Shown here: in pieces, positions 45,838 to 58,950 of the stretch | How positions within the stretch are numbered: the first letter of the stretch is position 1 | Layout: every line of letters starts with the position of its first letter | NCBI GenBank assembly: GCA_023653785.1 | Contig: JAMKCH010011908.1 | Location: 1-64,000, forward strand | Direction of reading: 5' to 3' | DNA from: Ophioderma brevispina | Lineage: Eukaryota; Echinodermata; Ophiuroidea; Amphilepidida; Ophiodermatidae | Length of the DNA stretch: 64,000 bases | The notes under the pieces: model-generated | Seen by the model: the letters and a program-made list of their open reading frames with translations, nothing else | What the model was told of the DNA's origin: nothing | Databases searched by the model: none | Made by a program: the position numbers and the translations under genes

Positions 45838-46093
45838 CTTAAGTTCTACATGTAACAAATTCTTTGTTATTTTTGGCTTTGGGGTTAGGGTTATTATTAG
45901 GCCATAATAAAAGAATTTGTTTCTTGTAGACATTGTGTACATTCAGGGCATCCATTTTTGAAAAATCTCTGCAATTCCATATACCCACTTCAAAGTTCTG
46001 CATGTAACAAATTCTTTTTTTATTTTTGGGCCTTAGGGTTAGGGTTGTTATTAGGCCATAAATAAAAAAAATAATTTATTTCTTGTAGACTAT
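45838..46093 (+). repeat. two-unit tandem duplication
   Basis: Units at about 45838-45931 and 45992-46092 share AGTTCTACATGTAACAAATT or AGTTCTGCATGTAACAAATT, GGTTAGGGTT, TTATTAGGCCATAA and TTCTTGTAGAC. Each holds one TTAGGG word. Confidence 0.7.
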
Positions 46094-47724
46094 AAAGGGG
46101 GCTACTTTTTTAAATCTCTCTTACTTGTATAGCTATTTGCATAAATTTGTTTGTACTTATACAAATATTTTCCTCTCCCAATATTTTCATTAAAACTAGA
46201 AACCAACGAGGTGTGATCTATCTGTTGCTGTAGTAAGTACTGATGCAAAGGCTGCTCTATCGTCACTTTAAAATCGCTTAAAATAATGGCTGCTGATGGA
46301 ACACCAGCAACGGTGATCAATCAAACTTGACCAATTTGGAGCTCCAAGTGTAAAGGCTTACTATCATTAATACTGGATGGCCAATGTAAAGGTTACATCA
46401 GGAAATTTTTAGCATAGGGAATTAAGTACTGTGGTATTGATGAAAAAGTAGTGTATTTTTTTTCCTCTTTGAATGATAAAAAACAATTGTAAGACATCAT
46501 GCATGGAGATGCTTTAGAAATGAAAGAGCATGTCATGTTGGCAAAAGGACAGTTTTTCAGATTATTTTATATTAAACCTTTGCATATGAAATTCAGCCTA
46601 TGTTTTATATTAAATTAAAGCAAATCGCTGTTTGTTCTCACTTTTAAGATATTTCTGCAGCCCAAAATACAGTTATAATAAGTTATATGTTAAATTTTGG
46701 TTATGCAGCTATCTGTAAAGGAGAAACGAATAACTACAGAGTAGAACCTGTTGTTTTTATAACTTTGGTTCATCACCTAATAGGCAAAAAATTATTAGGC
46801 TTTTGTTTATCCACACGTGAAAATAATTCTGTTTTACATGCGGCCGATGCGCGTCTCTTGCCACCAGCGTGCGCAGTGTTACACCAGGCACTGCGTCTGC
46901 TGCAGGTTAGTGGTGCTTGCAGTTGTCAACACTATTCTATATCAATTCGCATTGTAAAGAGTCTTGCCAATTATGTTGTGAACCAATATTGGTATATATC
47001 TTCCCATTGTTCATGCCACCATTGTGTCCATATTGGTTGAAGTAAGCAGATGATATGCATTTGTACCTATGGTATTATTTATATTTTAGTACCAAGGCAT
47101 CAATGCCATAGTTTAAGGCACCTTCAGGACCATGGTAGATACGAATCTGGTCATTGGCATTTTGTACTGATCATTTCCCTGTTCATACATTTTTGCTTCA
47201 CTCTAACCGTCCTGTATGCATCTTGGTACAACCAAGAGTTCAATATTTGACTTTAATTCTTTAATTTCATATCTCCCGTCATCTATTGATACCACAGCTT
47301 CGAAATATAGAGCATTCTGTCAATTTTTTTATACCATCTTAAAATATCATTTCTCATTTGTACTCAATAGAAATGACCATTTAGTTTTGAACAAATTTAG
47401 GTTTTTAAGTTCAAAATCAATCGCGCAAAGCGATCGATCAAAAACCATCTTTGAAGGCCGGGAGTTGCAGATATTAATATAATAGCTCCTTTTGTGATGA
47501 CACAATGAATTTGGTTATTTGCTTGGAAAATTAAGAATTCTGATTTTTAGTTTCTGTCGCTGCTGTAGCTTTGTATTGTATGTTGGTCTAGCACCAGGTG
47601 AAAGCTGTACGGTCCTTTGGTCTTTTTGAAGCATGATATTTTGCTTTTTTGATAAAGTTTTGCATTGTAATTTTTGTTATGAATGAGCGCAAATCTTACG
47701 AAAAACATTATGACTTAGGCAGCT
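46094..47724. other. non-coding stretch, one GC-rich exon-like patch
   Basis: Positions 46840-46905 are GC- and CpG-rich and read as HAADARLLPPACAVLHQALR in one frame before a donor-like CAG-GTTAGT at 46900. No acceptor or family was recognised, so I do not call an exon. The rest is AT-rich without recognisable content. Confidence 0.4.
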
Positions 47725-47895
47725 TCTGCGATTACTTAAATTTTGCCCAAATTTGGGCTGAAATTGGTTGAAATTCCCAAAAAAGAGGGATAAAATCCAC
47801 ATTTTTTTGGCCCATATCTCCCGCTTGTTGAGCCAGGGGGCAACTTGTCCCTGGCCCCGCCTTTCGGTATGCCCCTGGACTCTAGGGTAATAATG
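47725..47895. repeat. dispersed repeat fragment, unclassified
   Basis: The fragment includes TTTGGCCCATATCTCC, AACTTGTCCCTGGCCCCGCC and GTATGCCCCTGG. The wording resembles the piece at 62640-62865 in style (CCCCTTGCCCCC, GGGTTAAAATTT) but is not clearly homologous. Confidence 0.3.
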
Positions 47896-49729
47896 GCCTC
47901 CACCCCGCTGAGATAAACCGTTTAGGGAACCTAACTCGTTGTCTATTCCATAGCTCTTCAGCTCCATACAGGCTCATGAGGTTTTTGTTTATTTCCTAGT
48001 TCGAAGGTTCTCTTCTCTTACCCATTTACCAACTGCAAGGAATTATTCCCCAATTTCTAAATCAGCATTTTAGGTTTGCTTTGTGGCTGCGACAAAAAAG
48101 ATTAGAAGTCTAATTTGTATTCATATGAACCAATCAAATGCGCTATGCAGATCGCACATCTCCGAATCAAAATAAACCCACGCTGTTCTTGAATATTTTG
48201 GTTGATTTTTCACAACCCCTCGGTCTCAGGTGTGTTCCGTATAACATTTAGGGAATACTTGATAAATTGTAATTAGACAAAAGCTGTGTTCAGCGGCCTG
48301 ATATTACATGATACCGCTACTTAAAAGTGGAACAACAACCCCCTGACACCCTCATTTGGAAAACGTTGTGTAATATGACATGATGTTTTTAACCTGTGTG
48401 TCTAATGTCTGGTTAAATATGACATGATGGGGCTGGTTTTCCTCGCCCAAAATGGACTTGTCTGTAAGCAATAATAGGCCTACATAACTTGAAAAAATGT
48501 GGGACAGTTGCACACGATATTGTCCAGTGGAGCGCAACAAGGTCATATGTGCAATAGCAGCTCCATTTGTCAGAATGTTTCCATCAAACATACTATATTC
48601 AAGTCTTTGGTCAGTGGCTCTTTGAAATGGTTCGCCAAGTGACACAAGTCACCTGAAGAACCATTTCACGAGCCAATGACCAGGAAAGATAATTTGAGTA
48701 TCCCATTACATGGCAAGCAACAATGTATCACATGGCGCTATTGTATTTACAATCTTCTTGCACTCATGCAACAATATGTGCTAACTGTCAGCATGGTCCT
48801 GGTCAATGCCCAAACTTAGAAAACGGAGTATACACTGTCACTAGCCATTCTCTTTTACCGAATATAATCCGGAAGGGGCTTGAAACAATTGCATGGAGCT
48901 TAAAGTGACGGATGAGATGTTTTTTAAGGATACAAATTTCTCGCAATTTGCACAGAATCGGTTTGTAGACGGCCACTACCAAACGTTTCGAAGGTTATGT
49001 GGACAAACAAGTACAAAAGAAAACCCGCAAACTTTGTTTTGAACTTGTGTGACTACCCTAATCGTCCCTATGGAAACTTATTCTTTGATTTTCTGTGCGT
49101 TGCACGCAGAAATACTAAATCATCATCTTATTACATAAAGATGTTGTATTTGGCTTGTTCACTTCAAGGTGTGATCTAATATACTGTAAGATTTCAATAT
49201 GTAGAACACCCGGTTCGAAACAAAACTTTAAGTGCTTTCTGGAAATGTCCTCATGTCTCTTTAATGTGAAAATTAAACAATAGAGCTTGTGGACTAAAGC
49301 TATGGTCTATGTCATTGCTCATTGAATCAATTAAAATTACAAGTATCTAGTCAAAGCCTTTTTCAAGTAGCCATGTGATGTTAGACCATTGAACGGAAGT
49401 TTGATAAAAAACAATACTTTGCTTTTCTTGTACGGCGGTTTTCCATTTGAATCTTGCTAAGCCCTCAAGATATATTTTTTTCATTTCGGTATTCACCAGC
49501 TGCCCCGATTACAAAGGCAAACTTGTTGATTTAGGACACACCTGCAACTAAATGCATCTTTTAATGTTGTATTTAAAGGTGCACAAGATAATTTCAAATA
49601 ATAGGTTGGCTAAAAAAAAATAAAATCTGATTTTTGCAACTTGTGTAAAGCTTCTATCAAAAATATCGCTCTGAAAGGATTAAGCTGAGAACTGTTCTTT
49701 TGGTAACAAAATTGTGAAATTTCCATTTC
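47896..49729. other. non-coding stretch, nothing recognised
   Basis: AT-rich. Frames at 48352-48645 and 48723-48908 overlap on opposite strands and have no domain. AACCATTTCA appears as a short inverted repeat around 48625-48668 (GAAATGGTTCGCCAAGTGAC against GAACCATTTCACG). Confidence 0.45.
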
Positions 49730-49984
49730 CTATAGGAGCAAAGAGGAATTCAGCACCCTAGTTTCTATGGAAATTAAGACACACGGTAGTGTTCCACCAA
49801 GTTTAAGAATAACTACAAACAACACCAAAAACAGCCAAAAACTCATTAAAACCGCCATGATACAAATGACACACACCGTGAGTATTAACAGAAACAAACT
49901 TCCCTTTGTTTGACGCGCTTTTGACGGAAATAGAACTACGTGGCAATAATCATCAATAATTAACTTTAAAACCCCCGATCTCAA
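49730..49984 (-). CDS. weak candidate: single-pass membrane-like frame
   Basis: An 84-codon minus-strand frame has about 30 mostly polar residues, then a strongly hydrophobic stretch of about 28 residues (LILTVCVICIMAVLMSFWLF at residues 31-50 and on), then a short tail. The layout would suit the first exon of a type II membrane protein such as a Golgi enzyme. No downstream exon, family motif or clear donor was found, and AT-rich sequence can give hydrophobic frames by chance. Confidence 0.15.
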   Translation of the reverse strand: MRSGVLKLIIDDYCHVVLFPSKARQTKGSLFLLILTVCVICIMAVLMSFWLFLVLFVVILKLGGTLPCVLISIETRVLNSSLLL

Positions 49985-50063
49985 TACACAACCAGAGCAT
50001 GTATTTCAACCCACAAAGTATATTGGACACATTTCATGGGCAACATATGAATAAGAAAACGGA

Positions 50064-50309
50064 ATGAATGATTATAAGTACTTCAAGCGGTCACCTTATA
50101 ATGATTTATTAGTTGAAAGTGGCGAAGCTCTTACAAGTGGTCTCACAGATCTACAGCCTTTATTACAAATGGATAGTAGCCAAACTTATACTAATTCAGT
50201 TAATTCTCATGATATGCCTTTTAGTGATAATATTGAAGATAATTCACTCTATGCACAGAACAACGACGTTTTAATAACGGGGATGCTTTTTGTTCAACCT
50301 CATTACTGA
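50064..50309 (+). CDS. weak candidate coding frame, unknown product
   Basis: An 81-codon frame from an ATG at 50064, rich in N, D, S and L with no homopolymers (for example LVESGEALTSGLTDLQPLLQ). No domain is recognised. The related block at 51008-51340 does not keep the frame, which argues that this is repeat sequence rather than a gene. Confidence 0.15.
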   Translation: MNDYKYFKRSPYNDLLVESGEALTSGLTDLQPLLQMDSSQTYTNSVNSHDMPFSDNIEDNSLYAQNNDVLITGMLFVQPHY

Positions 50310-51345
50310 CCCTCACTTACTATCATATCCAACAATTTGCGCTGCATGTTATAAGCTTCCTTTCCGTGGCCGAGCGTTCTAAGCGTTGGACGTTATTGAT
50401 TTTACTCTTACTTTTGGATAGTCTCTTGTTGTCTTTTTCGAGTCCAGGGTACCCCACGCGACTTTCAGCACATTAAAATTACGCAAGAGTAAGATCATTT
50501 TCTTTAACTTAACAGGTCACCTTGGCCATTGAAGTTTATGTAATTGAAATATAATTCATCTATAGTCAAAACTTTCCAAATCTTTCTTATATATGTATTT
50601 CGCAGTAATTCCGTTATTGTCAAGATCGGACAACATCATAGTTTTTTGGGCAGTTTGATTTTACATTAAATGCATCCTCATAAAAATACAAATGGGAATT
50701 TTTTAAAAATATATATACACACTGTTTCTTAGGACGGAAATAAGACCACAATTTATAAAATAATCAAGTTGATTTTAAAATATTTAATCGAAAATCATAA
50801 ACAAAACCAGTAAACTTTATCAGAAACGACATTACAAATAATTCAGAAAAATTATCGACATTGCATATCAGCAAACAAACTAACATTTGATTATGTGACA
50901 CATTTTCATGACAAGCATAATGAATTAAGAAAACGACGGAAACCGAGTTCGAATGTTTCAAACGTTTATTTGAAACGATAATTGTTGGCAATAGGAAACT
51001 TATAAAAAAAAAACGGTCTCACAGACCTACAGCCTTTTTAAACGAAATTTAATATTGACGACATTTAGTACATTATTTATATTTATCATCATGAATGTCC
51101 TTTTAACTGCTAAAATTGAAGATAATTGACTTCATCAAAGAAATTATGCTTAACGGATGTTTCTTTGTTTTCAACAGTACTGATCACAGTCACATACTAG
51201 CATATACAACATAAGTCAAAAGCTTAGTCTTTTGTTCTGTAAGCTTCCTCCATGGCGCCGCGGTGTAAGACATAGAGACATTATTGATTTTACTTTTTGG
51301 ATAGGTCCTGTTGTTGTCAGTTGTTCGGCATTATGCTTAGGATTC
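50136..51345 (+). repeat. diverged local duplication with tRNA-Leu-like relic
   Basis: Block 50136-50480 is collinear with 51008-51345: GGTCTCACAGATCTACAGCC and GGTCTCACAGACCTACAGCC, TTGAAGATAATT, AAGCTTCCT, TTATTGATTTTAC, and GGATAG followed by TTGTTGTC. The first block contains GTGGCCGAGCGTTCTAAGCG at 50366-50385, close to a tRNA-Leu/Ser A box, and TTCGAGTCC at 50437-50445, close to a B box. The spacing suits a long variable arm. The T arm and acceptor stem do not form. Confidence 0.5.
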
Positions 51346-52323
51346 ATTTCTGGTGGTCATTCTCTTTCAATTGGGGGGTTCTTAGGCGTACAAGGATGCT
51401 TTCGTCTGGTCTTTTACACGCGGTTTTCAGGATTTTTAACCAGTTTAAAGGGTTTCATGAGTGATGCTGAATGGCATCTTTTATTAAAATTATAAGGCTT
51501 AGAAATTAACAGGTTATTCCTTCATTTAATGGTCGCAATAGAATTGATACCTGGTCTCTTGGTAAAATACGTCTTACTGAATGCAAATCAGTAACTCATT
51601 CGTTTTTTAAAACGTAAAATAACAAGTGTATATAAATCAACAAAGGAACTACCAATACATTTCCACAATTTTATGCCTTTTTATTCTATGCCCTTTTTAA
51701 TTCTATCTTTGTGAAAAAAGCCTAAAATTTGCAGAACCTTAAATCTGAATATCTCACTAACTGAAGGAGATAAAATGTCAAAAAAGCACTGAACGTTTTT
51801 AAGTATCATAAGTTTATAATATCAATTTTTGATAGCCCATGGACTTTCAAGCTCTCCATATTTTATTATCAATATGTTAAAGACATAGACAACCAAAACA
51901 ATTACCTGATATACCAGAGAAAAAAAATCGACGACTTCGTATACTTTAATTATAAACAGTGTTCAATACTGAAATTTAACTACTTATTGTTAATAAATAT
52001 ATTCACCAGTGTGATAATAACTATATTCACTAGTGTTCAAAACTTCCTAAACACTTTTGCTTTACTAATCGTTAAATCACACATCACGTTCCAGGTCACA
52101 AGCGATACAACATACAACTTATGTCATAATCACACACAACTCAACTAAAGTATAAACTGTTCGCAGAAACAGGATTTTCCTTTGCAAATTGACCAACTTC
52201 TACTTGCACAGCTTTTTAATGTTCACAAAGAAAAGGAAATCTACCAAAAAAACGTTGGGAACGTAAAAAACACCCAATTTTAAAAAGAATACGAGCCATA
52301 TAAAGTTAATATCTAAAGTATAC
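51346..52323. other. non-coding stretch, nothing recognised
   Basis: AT-rich. A short local duplication, TATATTCACCAGTGTGATAA and TATATTCACTAGTGTTCAAA, occurs at about 51998-52038. No coding recognised. Confidence 0.5.
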
Positions 52324-52892
52324 TCAAGTAATACTCACGTGCGCTCTGCCCCATTGGCACCTGGGTCCCATTTCTTTCTTCTACAATGCAAAAGAAAAAA
52401 TGCCCCTTTAACCTATCAACCTCCATACAGCCTAATATAAATTTATAGATTTCTGCTAGAGGCACTGATGTTAATAACCGAGTTCAAAACAGTTCCCCTC
52501 TTCTGTGAGGCCACCAGAGCAGCGGAACCTTCTTTTCGTCTTTAGTACTCTTTTTCCTACCAGAGAGAGAGGTCTCTGAATCATTGGAAATAAGACCATT
52601 CTCCAACAATAAGAAATCACGCAGAAACAATGAAACTAAGCAATATCACTTGAAACGTATTCAAGTCAGAACAAATAGCGGCCTTACAACAATAAATAGG
52701 AGTCTAATTCCAACTCACTGCCAAATAACCTTAACAGATCAAAGTGCAGTTGGAAGGAATCATTTAAATCAACAATTGGGTCTATGATGATGGTTCCTTT
52801 AATGAAATATGGACGTTCTCAACAAAGGAAATCGGAAAAGAAGAGAAATGGGACCAAGTTGCCAATGGGGCAGGAGCACTTGAGATACTTGG
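52324..52892. mobile_element. inverted-repeat element (~569 bp)
   Basis: Arms of about 55 bp face each other: left CTGCCCCATTGGCACCTGGG and TCCCATTTCT, right AGAAATGGGACCAAGTTGCC and AATGGGGCAG. The outer arm parts, CAAGTAATACTCACGTGC and GCACTTGAGATACTTGG, also pair. No flanking duplication was established. The 66-codon frame at 52584-52787 is basic and N/T/Q-rich without a transposase motif. Confidence 0.6.
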
Positions 52893-53989
52893 TGCTATTT
52901 TAGATTATTAAACTTATATGGCTTGTACTCTTTTTAAAACTTGTGTTTGTTACGTTGCCAACGTTTGTTGGTAGATTCTGTATACAGTCACCCCTTTTGT
53001 TTCATTTTAGTATTTCTGTAGCAAATAAAAAGTAGGGGGAATCTATGAGGTCTAATCTATATGAAATACTACATATCACAGAAAATATGGATGACTTGAA
53101 TCGCTGTTACACCTTTAAGCATCAACCCAAATTACACTAAATTTTGACCATTATCATACATAAACAAAATTCAAATGAAACATTGTATGAAGCTTGCTGA
53201 AAAAGGCAAGTATGAAAAGAAGCTCACAGTGGTTTCAAGAGCAGCATAGCTTTAACAATTCAAATCACAAGTGGTTTTACAAGCTCAAACCAAACATATC
53301 TTATATGTCCACAATCCACACCGCCGCATCCCACAATAGCCCACAGCCAAAAAACGACAAGCTCAGCACCGTGGCCAAACAAACAACTCAAGCACGGAAG
53401 AGGTCAGAATTGAACTAACAACAGCATTTAATCAGAGGGCCCTGGGCTTTCGTTCCTGGGCTGTCGTTGGGTTTCAGGTGCGTGTAGTAGTCTGGTCTGT
53501 GTTTTTTTACGGTACACCTATATAGCTGGTGATATTAATTTCATAATTATATCGCAGCTAAGTGGATGAGGATCGGTAACATTCCACGTCATTTGGGGAT
53601 TGCGAGAAAAATGTGAATGCGAGGTGGCACTCAAGGGTTTGTAGCGTGGTTAGAGCATATTACATGTAAATGAACTGAGTTCAACAATCTGTGGTAGAAA
53701 AATAAGTTTGGTGTTCAGCAAATGGCATGTAATTATGTCTGTTGACGGTCCACTGCTGAATGAGAGTCAGACAGACAGAGAGAACACAGACAGAGAGACA
53801 GACAGGCAGCAGAGCATAAGAAAGAGAGCGAGAGATGAAGTTCAAGCTTTTCAAACAAAATGCTTACTTCTGAATTGGCATTTGCCAATTTTGAAAAAAT
53901 TAACTTTTGTGTATGTGTGTGTCTATAGTACACTACCCACTGAACCCACTGTATTTTTAAATTGATAAAGCAAATCTGTTGTGCGTGAC
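52893..53989. other. non-coding stretch with AGAC microsatellite
   Basis: No gene recognised. Positions 53765-53835 are a degenerate AGACAGAG/AGACAGACAG array. The frame 53194-53418 has no domain. Confidence 0.5.
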
Positions 53990-54200
53990 TGGGTGTTATG
54001 ATGTGTGGATGATGGAGTCACTTAAAAGTTAATTTTTTATAAAAAATCACCTCAATTGAAAATTTAAAGTTCAATTGGAACCAAACCTTGTGTCATAAGG
54101 TGCAGCATGGGATCCTATAGGCTGATGATGGTCAAGGTCACAGGCCAAGGTCAAAGGTTATTTGAGGTCGAGTTGAAATAGGCTGGCGGCCCACAGCTTG
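53990..54200. repeat. dispersed AGGTCA-rich repeat, copy C
   Basis: Shares AAAGTTCAATTGGAACCAAA, a GGGATCC-like stretch and CCAAGGTCAAAGGT with the copies at 1955 and 45351. The DR1-like site at 54148-54160 ends GGTTA instead of GGTCA and is therefore degenerate. Confidence 0.6.
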
Positions 54201-57127
54201 TATTCTTTGAATATAGAAAGCGTGCAAGCCGAGAACCACAAAATTCTAGTTGATATTGTTCAAAAGAGGGGAATTAACCAAAAGCAATTTTTTTTACATG
54301 TATCAAATGAAATATTTTAGACAGGGTTAGGCATGAACACAAGGCTGAAGGTTGGTTCTACTAACATTTAAACATGATCAACAGGGAGATAGCCAGAGGA
54401 GGGGGAGGAGGGCCTGTTTCTCCCAAATTGTTTCAGGGAATTCCAGGCAGAAAAAGATGTAATACAGTAGGATTTATAACATACCAAATTACCAAAGGAT
54501 GCTCAAGGCACGGTGAAAGGATTGAGGAAGAAACAAACCCACAGCTAGCAATCAGGAAATACATGGGTCTTGAGAAGTTTCTTGAAAGACTGACAGCCTG
54601 TCCTTATTGCATGCTTTTGCCCTGTGACTAGGGCATTTTTGGCTGCGATTGGGACATTTTGGGCTTGCACAAATACAATTGGCAAACGACCTTGCTATTG
54701 TCCATATTTCCTGCACATGTCTGCAGTTCAAATCTTAGAAAATCAGGCCCATGTTTCAGCATAGAAATAAATTCATTGATGCCAGTTGCAGTTTTCAAAA
54801 TTGTGTCGCCAATGCTTAAATTTTGTTTAAATAAAAGAGGCATTTTACATGGAGTCAACATTCATGTCAGTGATCAATTGCACAAATACAAAAGTATGTG
54901 ATCCAGTGATTGGTCAAATAGAGAGGTCTACACATTAGTGCTACCCACCTTTTTTCCACAATCAGATGAGCAATTATCACTCCAAGAAATTATGATCTGG
55001 ACTGTAACCAGTCAATACTCAAATTCCTCATTTGTGGTAGGTGTGCCATATGTGCAGTTTTTTTACCCTTTTATTTTTAGAGCAATTTTTAAGCAGCAGC
55101 AACACAGTTTTGACAAGTGATATAGTAGGGCTATGCAAGAGCTACCCGTGTAAAAAACAGAAAATTCATTGTGGGAATCTTTCCATATAGCCCTACAAAG
55201 AGATGATTTTTAAGAGAAATCATATTTACCACTGTGAATATAGACCTAACAGTATACTGTACAAGCTGATATTTGTGTGATTTTATTGTTTATCTTTATT
55301 TTTCACAAAACACCATGTGAATAAAAAAGCATGTGAAAATAATGAAAGTTGAATATACTTGTCATTGAAAAAAGTAACTTGCATAATTTCAAAAATAGTG
55401 AAAATCACAAACAATTATGTCAGCTAAAAATTCATACCCAAAACAGTATTCCAGTAGAGAGAATTTCCAATAAGGGGCACAGCATGTGCTACATATGGAT
55501 CAATTTGACACAATTGACTGAGAAATGGTCTAATTAGTTTTGACGATAGCTGTCAACAATTGACAACTTCAAACAAATTGTGTTGGTAAAATCTCAAATT
55601 TGGCATGCATTTTCTTTGCAATACCGCTGCATCCCTATATCCTTGAAATTTTATATCATCGTGCGGGAAAACCACATAAACAGACACTTGTACTACTTCC
55701 GTTGTTTTCATTGCCTGCTGTTGAATAATGCCTAGTTGTTGTAATAGTATAATAGTCCACTCAACAAGTGGGGTAAATATATTTGTACAGGACACCAATG
55801 TTGTCAAATTAAATTAGCAGAGAATCGCCGAGCGAATTCAAGAAAGGATATGATTCAGCTATGAAAAATTGTTTTCAGTAGTGACCCAGTAACCAAAATG
55901 CAGGGTGCAGTTTTTATGCCTATAAAATTAGAAGTGCTGATGGTCGTAGTAGTTGCAAAGTACATCGCTTACAACAAATATTGATTTGTGGGACATAAAA
56001 GGTTAGTTTTAAATATGTTTGTTGGTGGAAATTTCTTGTAAGAAAATAAAAATGTACTGAAATGCACAAAATAAAAATGAAATGTGGTATGTTTTCTCTC
56101 ACTTTTGCTCTCTCTCAAAAAGAGAACTAAAATGTTTGTGGCCTACTTTTTTGGCTCTCATGTGTTGGTTTATTGCACCCTACTATAAATTCACATAGCA
56201 CTCTCTATATAGAGCACAGCACTAAAGGTTGCACACCACCAAATAAATTGCCATTGGTTTGTGTACAAAATGGTCCTAATTAAAACGTAAATTTCTCATT
56301 AAGGAAGAAGAGACTACAGTTACTTAATTATGCATTACCTTGGACTGCTAGACCTCTGCATCCCATTCAGCACAAGAGGAATCCATAAGTTGACCAAGGA
56401 TTTTTCGACTTACTTGAAGCATGAAGAAAACGATGAGTGTTGATCCACCTCTGAAACGTGGTTCTAGGTTGAAATATTCCTCTGTGTGGGCTGGTTAACT
56501 TTGGTACTGAATTATTCAGTAGAAGAAGCCTCACAGACGTTGTTAACTTGATATCGTGCTGATTGGTATCATTAAAATCATTCTAACCAAAAATATGGCC
56601 CAGGAAGTTCCGGGGGGTTTTCGGGTTTTTACTGATTTTTACATTTTACTTTGACTTGACCCCCCATTTTACCTTTTTTCTGGTGTGGAATCTAAAGTTT
56701 TAATGAAAAACTATAGTAGACATGTGTCAAATGTTGAAGAGGAGATTGGATTCTATGGCAAAAAATGTTCTTGAACTTTTCCAAGGGGTGATGATATGCA
56801 GAGCTTTTGCTAAAGAGATATTTTTTTCCAAAGTGGGCAGTCTTAAATTGTCAGAATTTACAAAAGGTTCAAATGCAATAAAAACAATGTTTACCACCAA
56901 TTAAACAGAAAAATATGTTATCCCAAAAGATGCTGTGCTTTTCGAGTAATTCCCATGTTGTTAGCTAGGAAAGAGTATCACGTTGGGGCACATCATCCTT
57001 GGGTTGGGTAAGGGGACATACGTGTCATAAGGTCTTCTATAGGGAATTGAGGTCATTGTATATCTTACCAGGTGTTGATTTCATATCGTAAGTTCAAAAC
57101 CCATTGATACTCTATCATGAAAAAACA
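54201..57127. other. non-coding stretch, nothing recognised
   Basis: About 2.9 kb of AT-rich sequence without convincing exons. Frames at 54374-54631, 54628-54901 (both strands) and 55553-55807 have no domain I can name. AGAGGGGAATTAACC and CCCCCCATTTTACC patches are ordinary low complexity. Confidence 0.45.
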
Positions 57128-58402
57128 TACAGGGTGTCCCAAAAAACATTTGTGCAAGCAGATAAACGCAGATTTCTCAAAAACTGCTGAAGCTGTGATT
57201 TTATTTTCATGGAGAATAATTACTTATACTCTTCTGCTATAAAACGTTGCAAATCCTATGACAATCCGCTCACGCAAACCAGAGATTATAAACGATATTA
57301 AATATATTACTGTTTTTATCCATTCCAATGGGGGATTTTACAGTTTGTGAGTATCGGTTACATCAGATAGATTGTGGTTCAATCGCGGATGCATGACAAA
57401 ATAATACCTCAGAACGGAAACTGAAGGTGATATGCTACTAAATTAAACAGTGCGGTATCTGACAAATATCTTACATAATATCTCTAAAATAATAACTTTT
57501 AAGCTGACACGCCTGACATACTCATTTAAAGGGTTACCTGATGAAATATTATTGTCGGGTAGTGAGTAAATGCAACAGAAAGCAATGGATGTGTATGAAT
57601 TTTTAGATTCAAGTCAATTTAAAGTAACAAAATTACAAAGTGTGTGCTCCTCTTAGCTTAGTTCAAGAACAAATGAATGTTACATTTCTTCAATTGTGTT
57701 ATTTATAAAACTTAACAAAGACGAGAAACGCCAAATAAAACATACTGGTATTTCCTGTGTCATTTTACACATTTGGGTCTGGTGTTAAAAGGTGGGCAGG
57801 GCAAAACAGGCCATGCCGATCAAAGGGCTTTAATCTCACTAAGCTATTTTTTTCTTGTAAAAAGATTTGACTATGATATTCAAACATGCGCCATTTAGTT
57901 TACAAGTTATCTAATTTAGCAAAAATGTTATTATCATGGAAACTGCACAGGTAGAGATAACAAAATAGACATAGTTTGTGCTGATCATACTTCTTTAGAA
58001 TGGACGGTAGGCTAGTCATTGCGTGTTTTGAATTAGTTCTAATGCATATTGTTATTAAAAAAATCTAATCTATATTTTGTGCTTTGTGGGTTCCTAAAGT
58101 TCGTGTGAATATTTAATGGTATGCCATTGAATACAGCAGTAATTCAATGTGTTGGAAATCGCTCTCCCGACAGTAGAACGAACAAATATTAACTGTTTGT
58201 GTTAAAAACACTGGAATGGGTGAAAAATAGATGGCCTTTATAATCCATCATATCTCTGATTTGCGTGGCAGGAATGTCATGGGATTTGCACAATTTCTAC
58301 AAAAGAGTATAATTAAAATCCTCCATGAAAATGAAATTTAAGCTTAAGCGTTTGAGACATCGGAGTTTATCTGCTGGCACCACTTTTTGGGACCACCCGG
58401 TA
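57128..58402. mobile_element. Tc1/mariner-like non-autonomous element with ~190-bp TIRs
   Basis: TA at 57128-57129 and 58401-58402 flanks the ends CAGGGTGTCCCAAAAA and TTTTTGGGACCACCCGG. Inverted similarity continues for about 190 bp on each side: GCAGATAAACGCAGATTTCT, ATTTTCATGGAGAATAATTA and TTGCAAATCCTATGACA on the left have reverse-complement partners at 58212-58390. TA duplication fits Tc1/mariner. The ~880-bp centre has no long frame, so it is a deletion derivative or long-TIR MITE. Confidence 0.8.
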
Positions 58403-58950
58403 TAAAGAGTTATGATGAGTTTGGACTTGGATTTAGTAATTATGATGCAATTAAACTCTTTGTGAATTCCACACCGGTATCAAAATATTAAAGAAGTTTA
58501 TTATGCTAGTCTTATTTGAATTTACAATAACAATGGCAACAACGATCTTGACATCTTCTGGCTGTAATTCATCCGAGAATGCACTAAACAGTGACACACA
58601 CATGGAGGATCCGATAAAAGTGTCAATTCCAGGAAAAGGACTTTATAAAATAGATGATAATAGTAATCTAATAACAATATAAATGTCAAGTGCCATTCTC
58701 TCAATGACCGATATATTTCAAAAATAACAGTAAAGATGGATTGACATTTTGCACAATACAATATCAAGTGAATTAGTCATTAGTCATATGCAATTGATAA
58801 CATAAAGTACTTTGCCCATGACAGCAATAGCAAGTTGTTTGTGGGTTAATTTTTGTAATGACAGTTGGCCCATAAGAAAAGACTTGCACAACATAACCAG
58901 TTTGTAATGAAAATTAGAGCAAACAAGGATTGTACGCGGATTTATTTTGT
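58403..58950. other. non-coding spacer
   Basis: Nothing recognised between the mariner-like element and the satellite. Frames on the minus strand at 58522-58767 are L/S-rich without domain. Confidence 0.45.
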
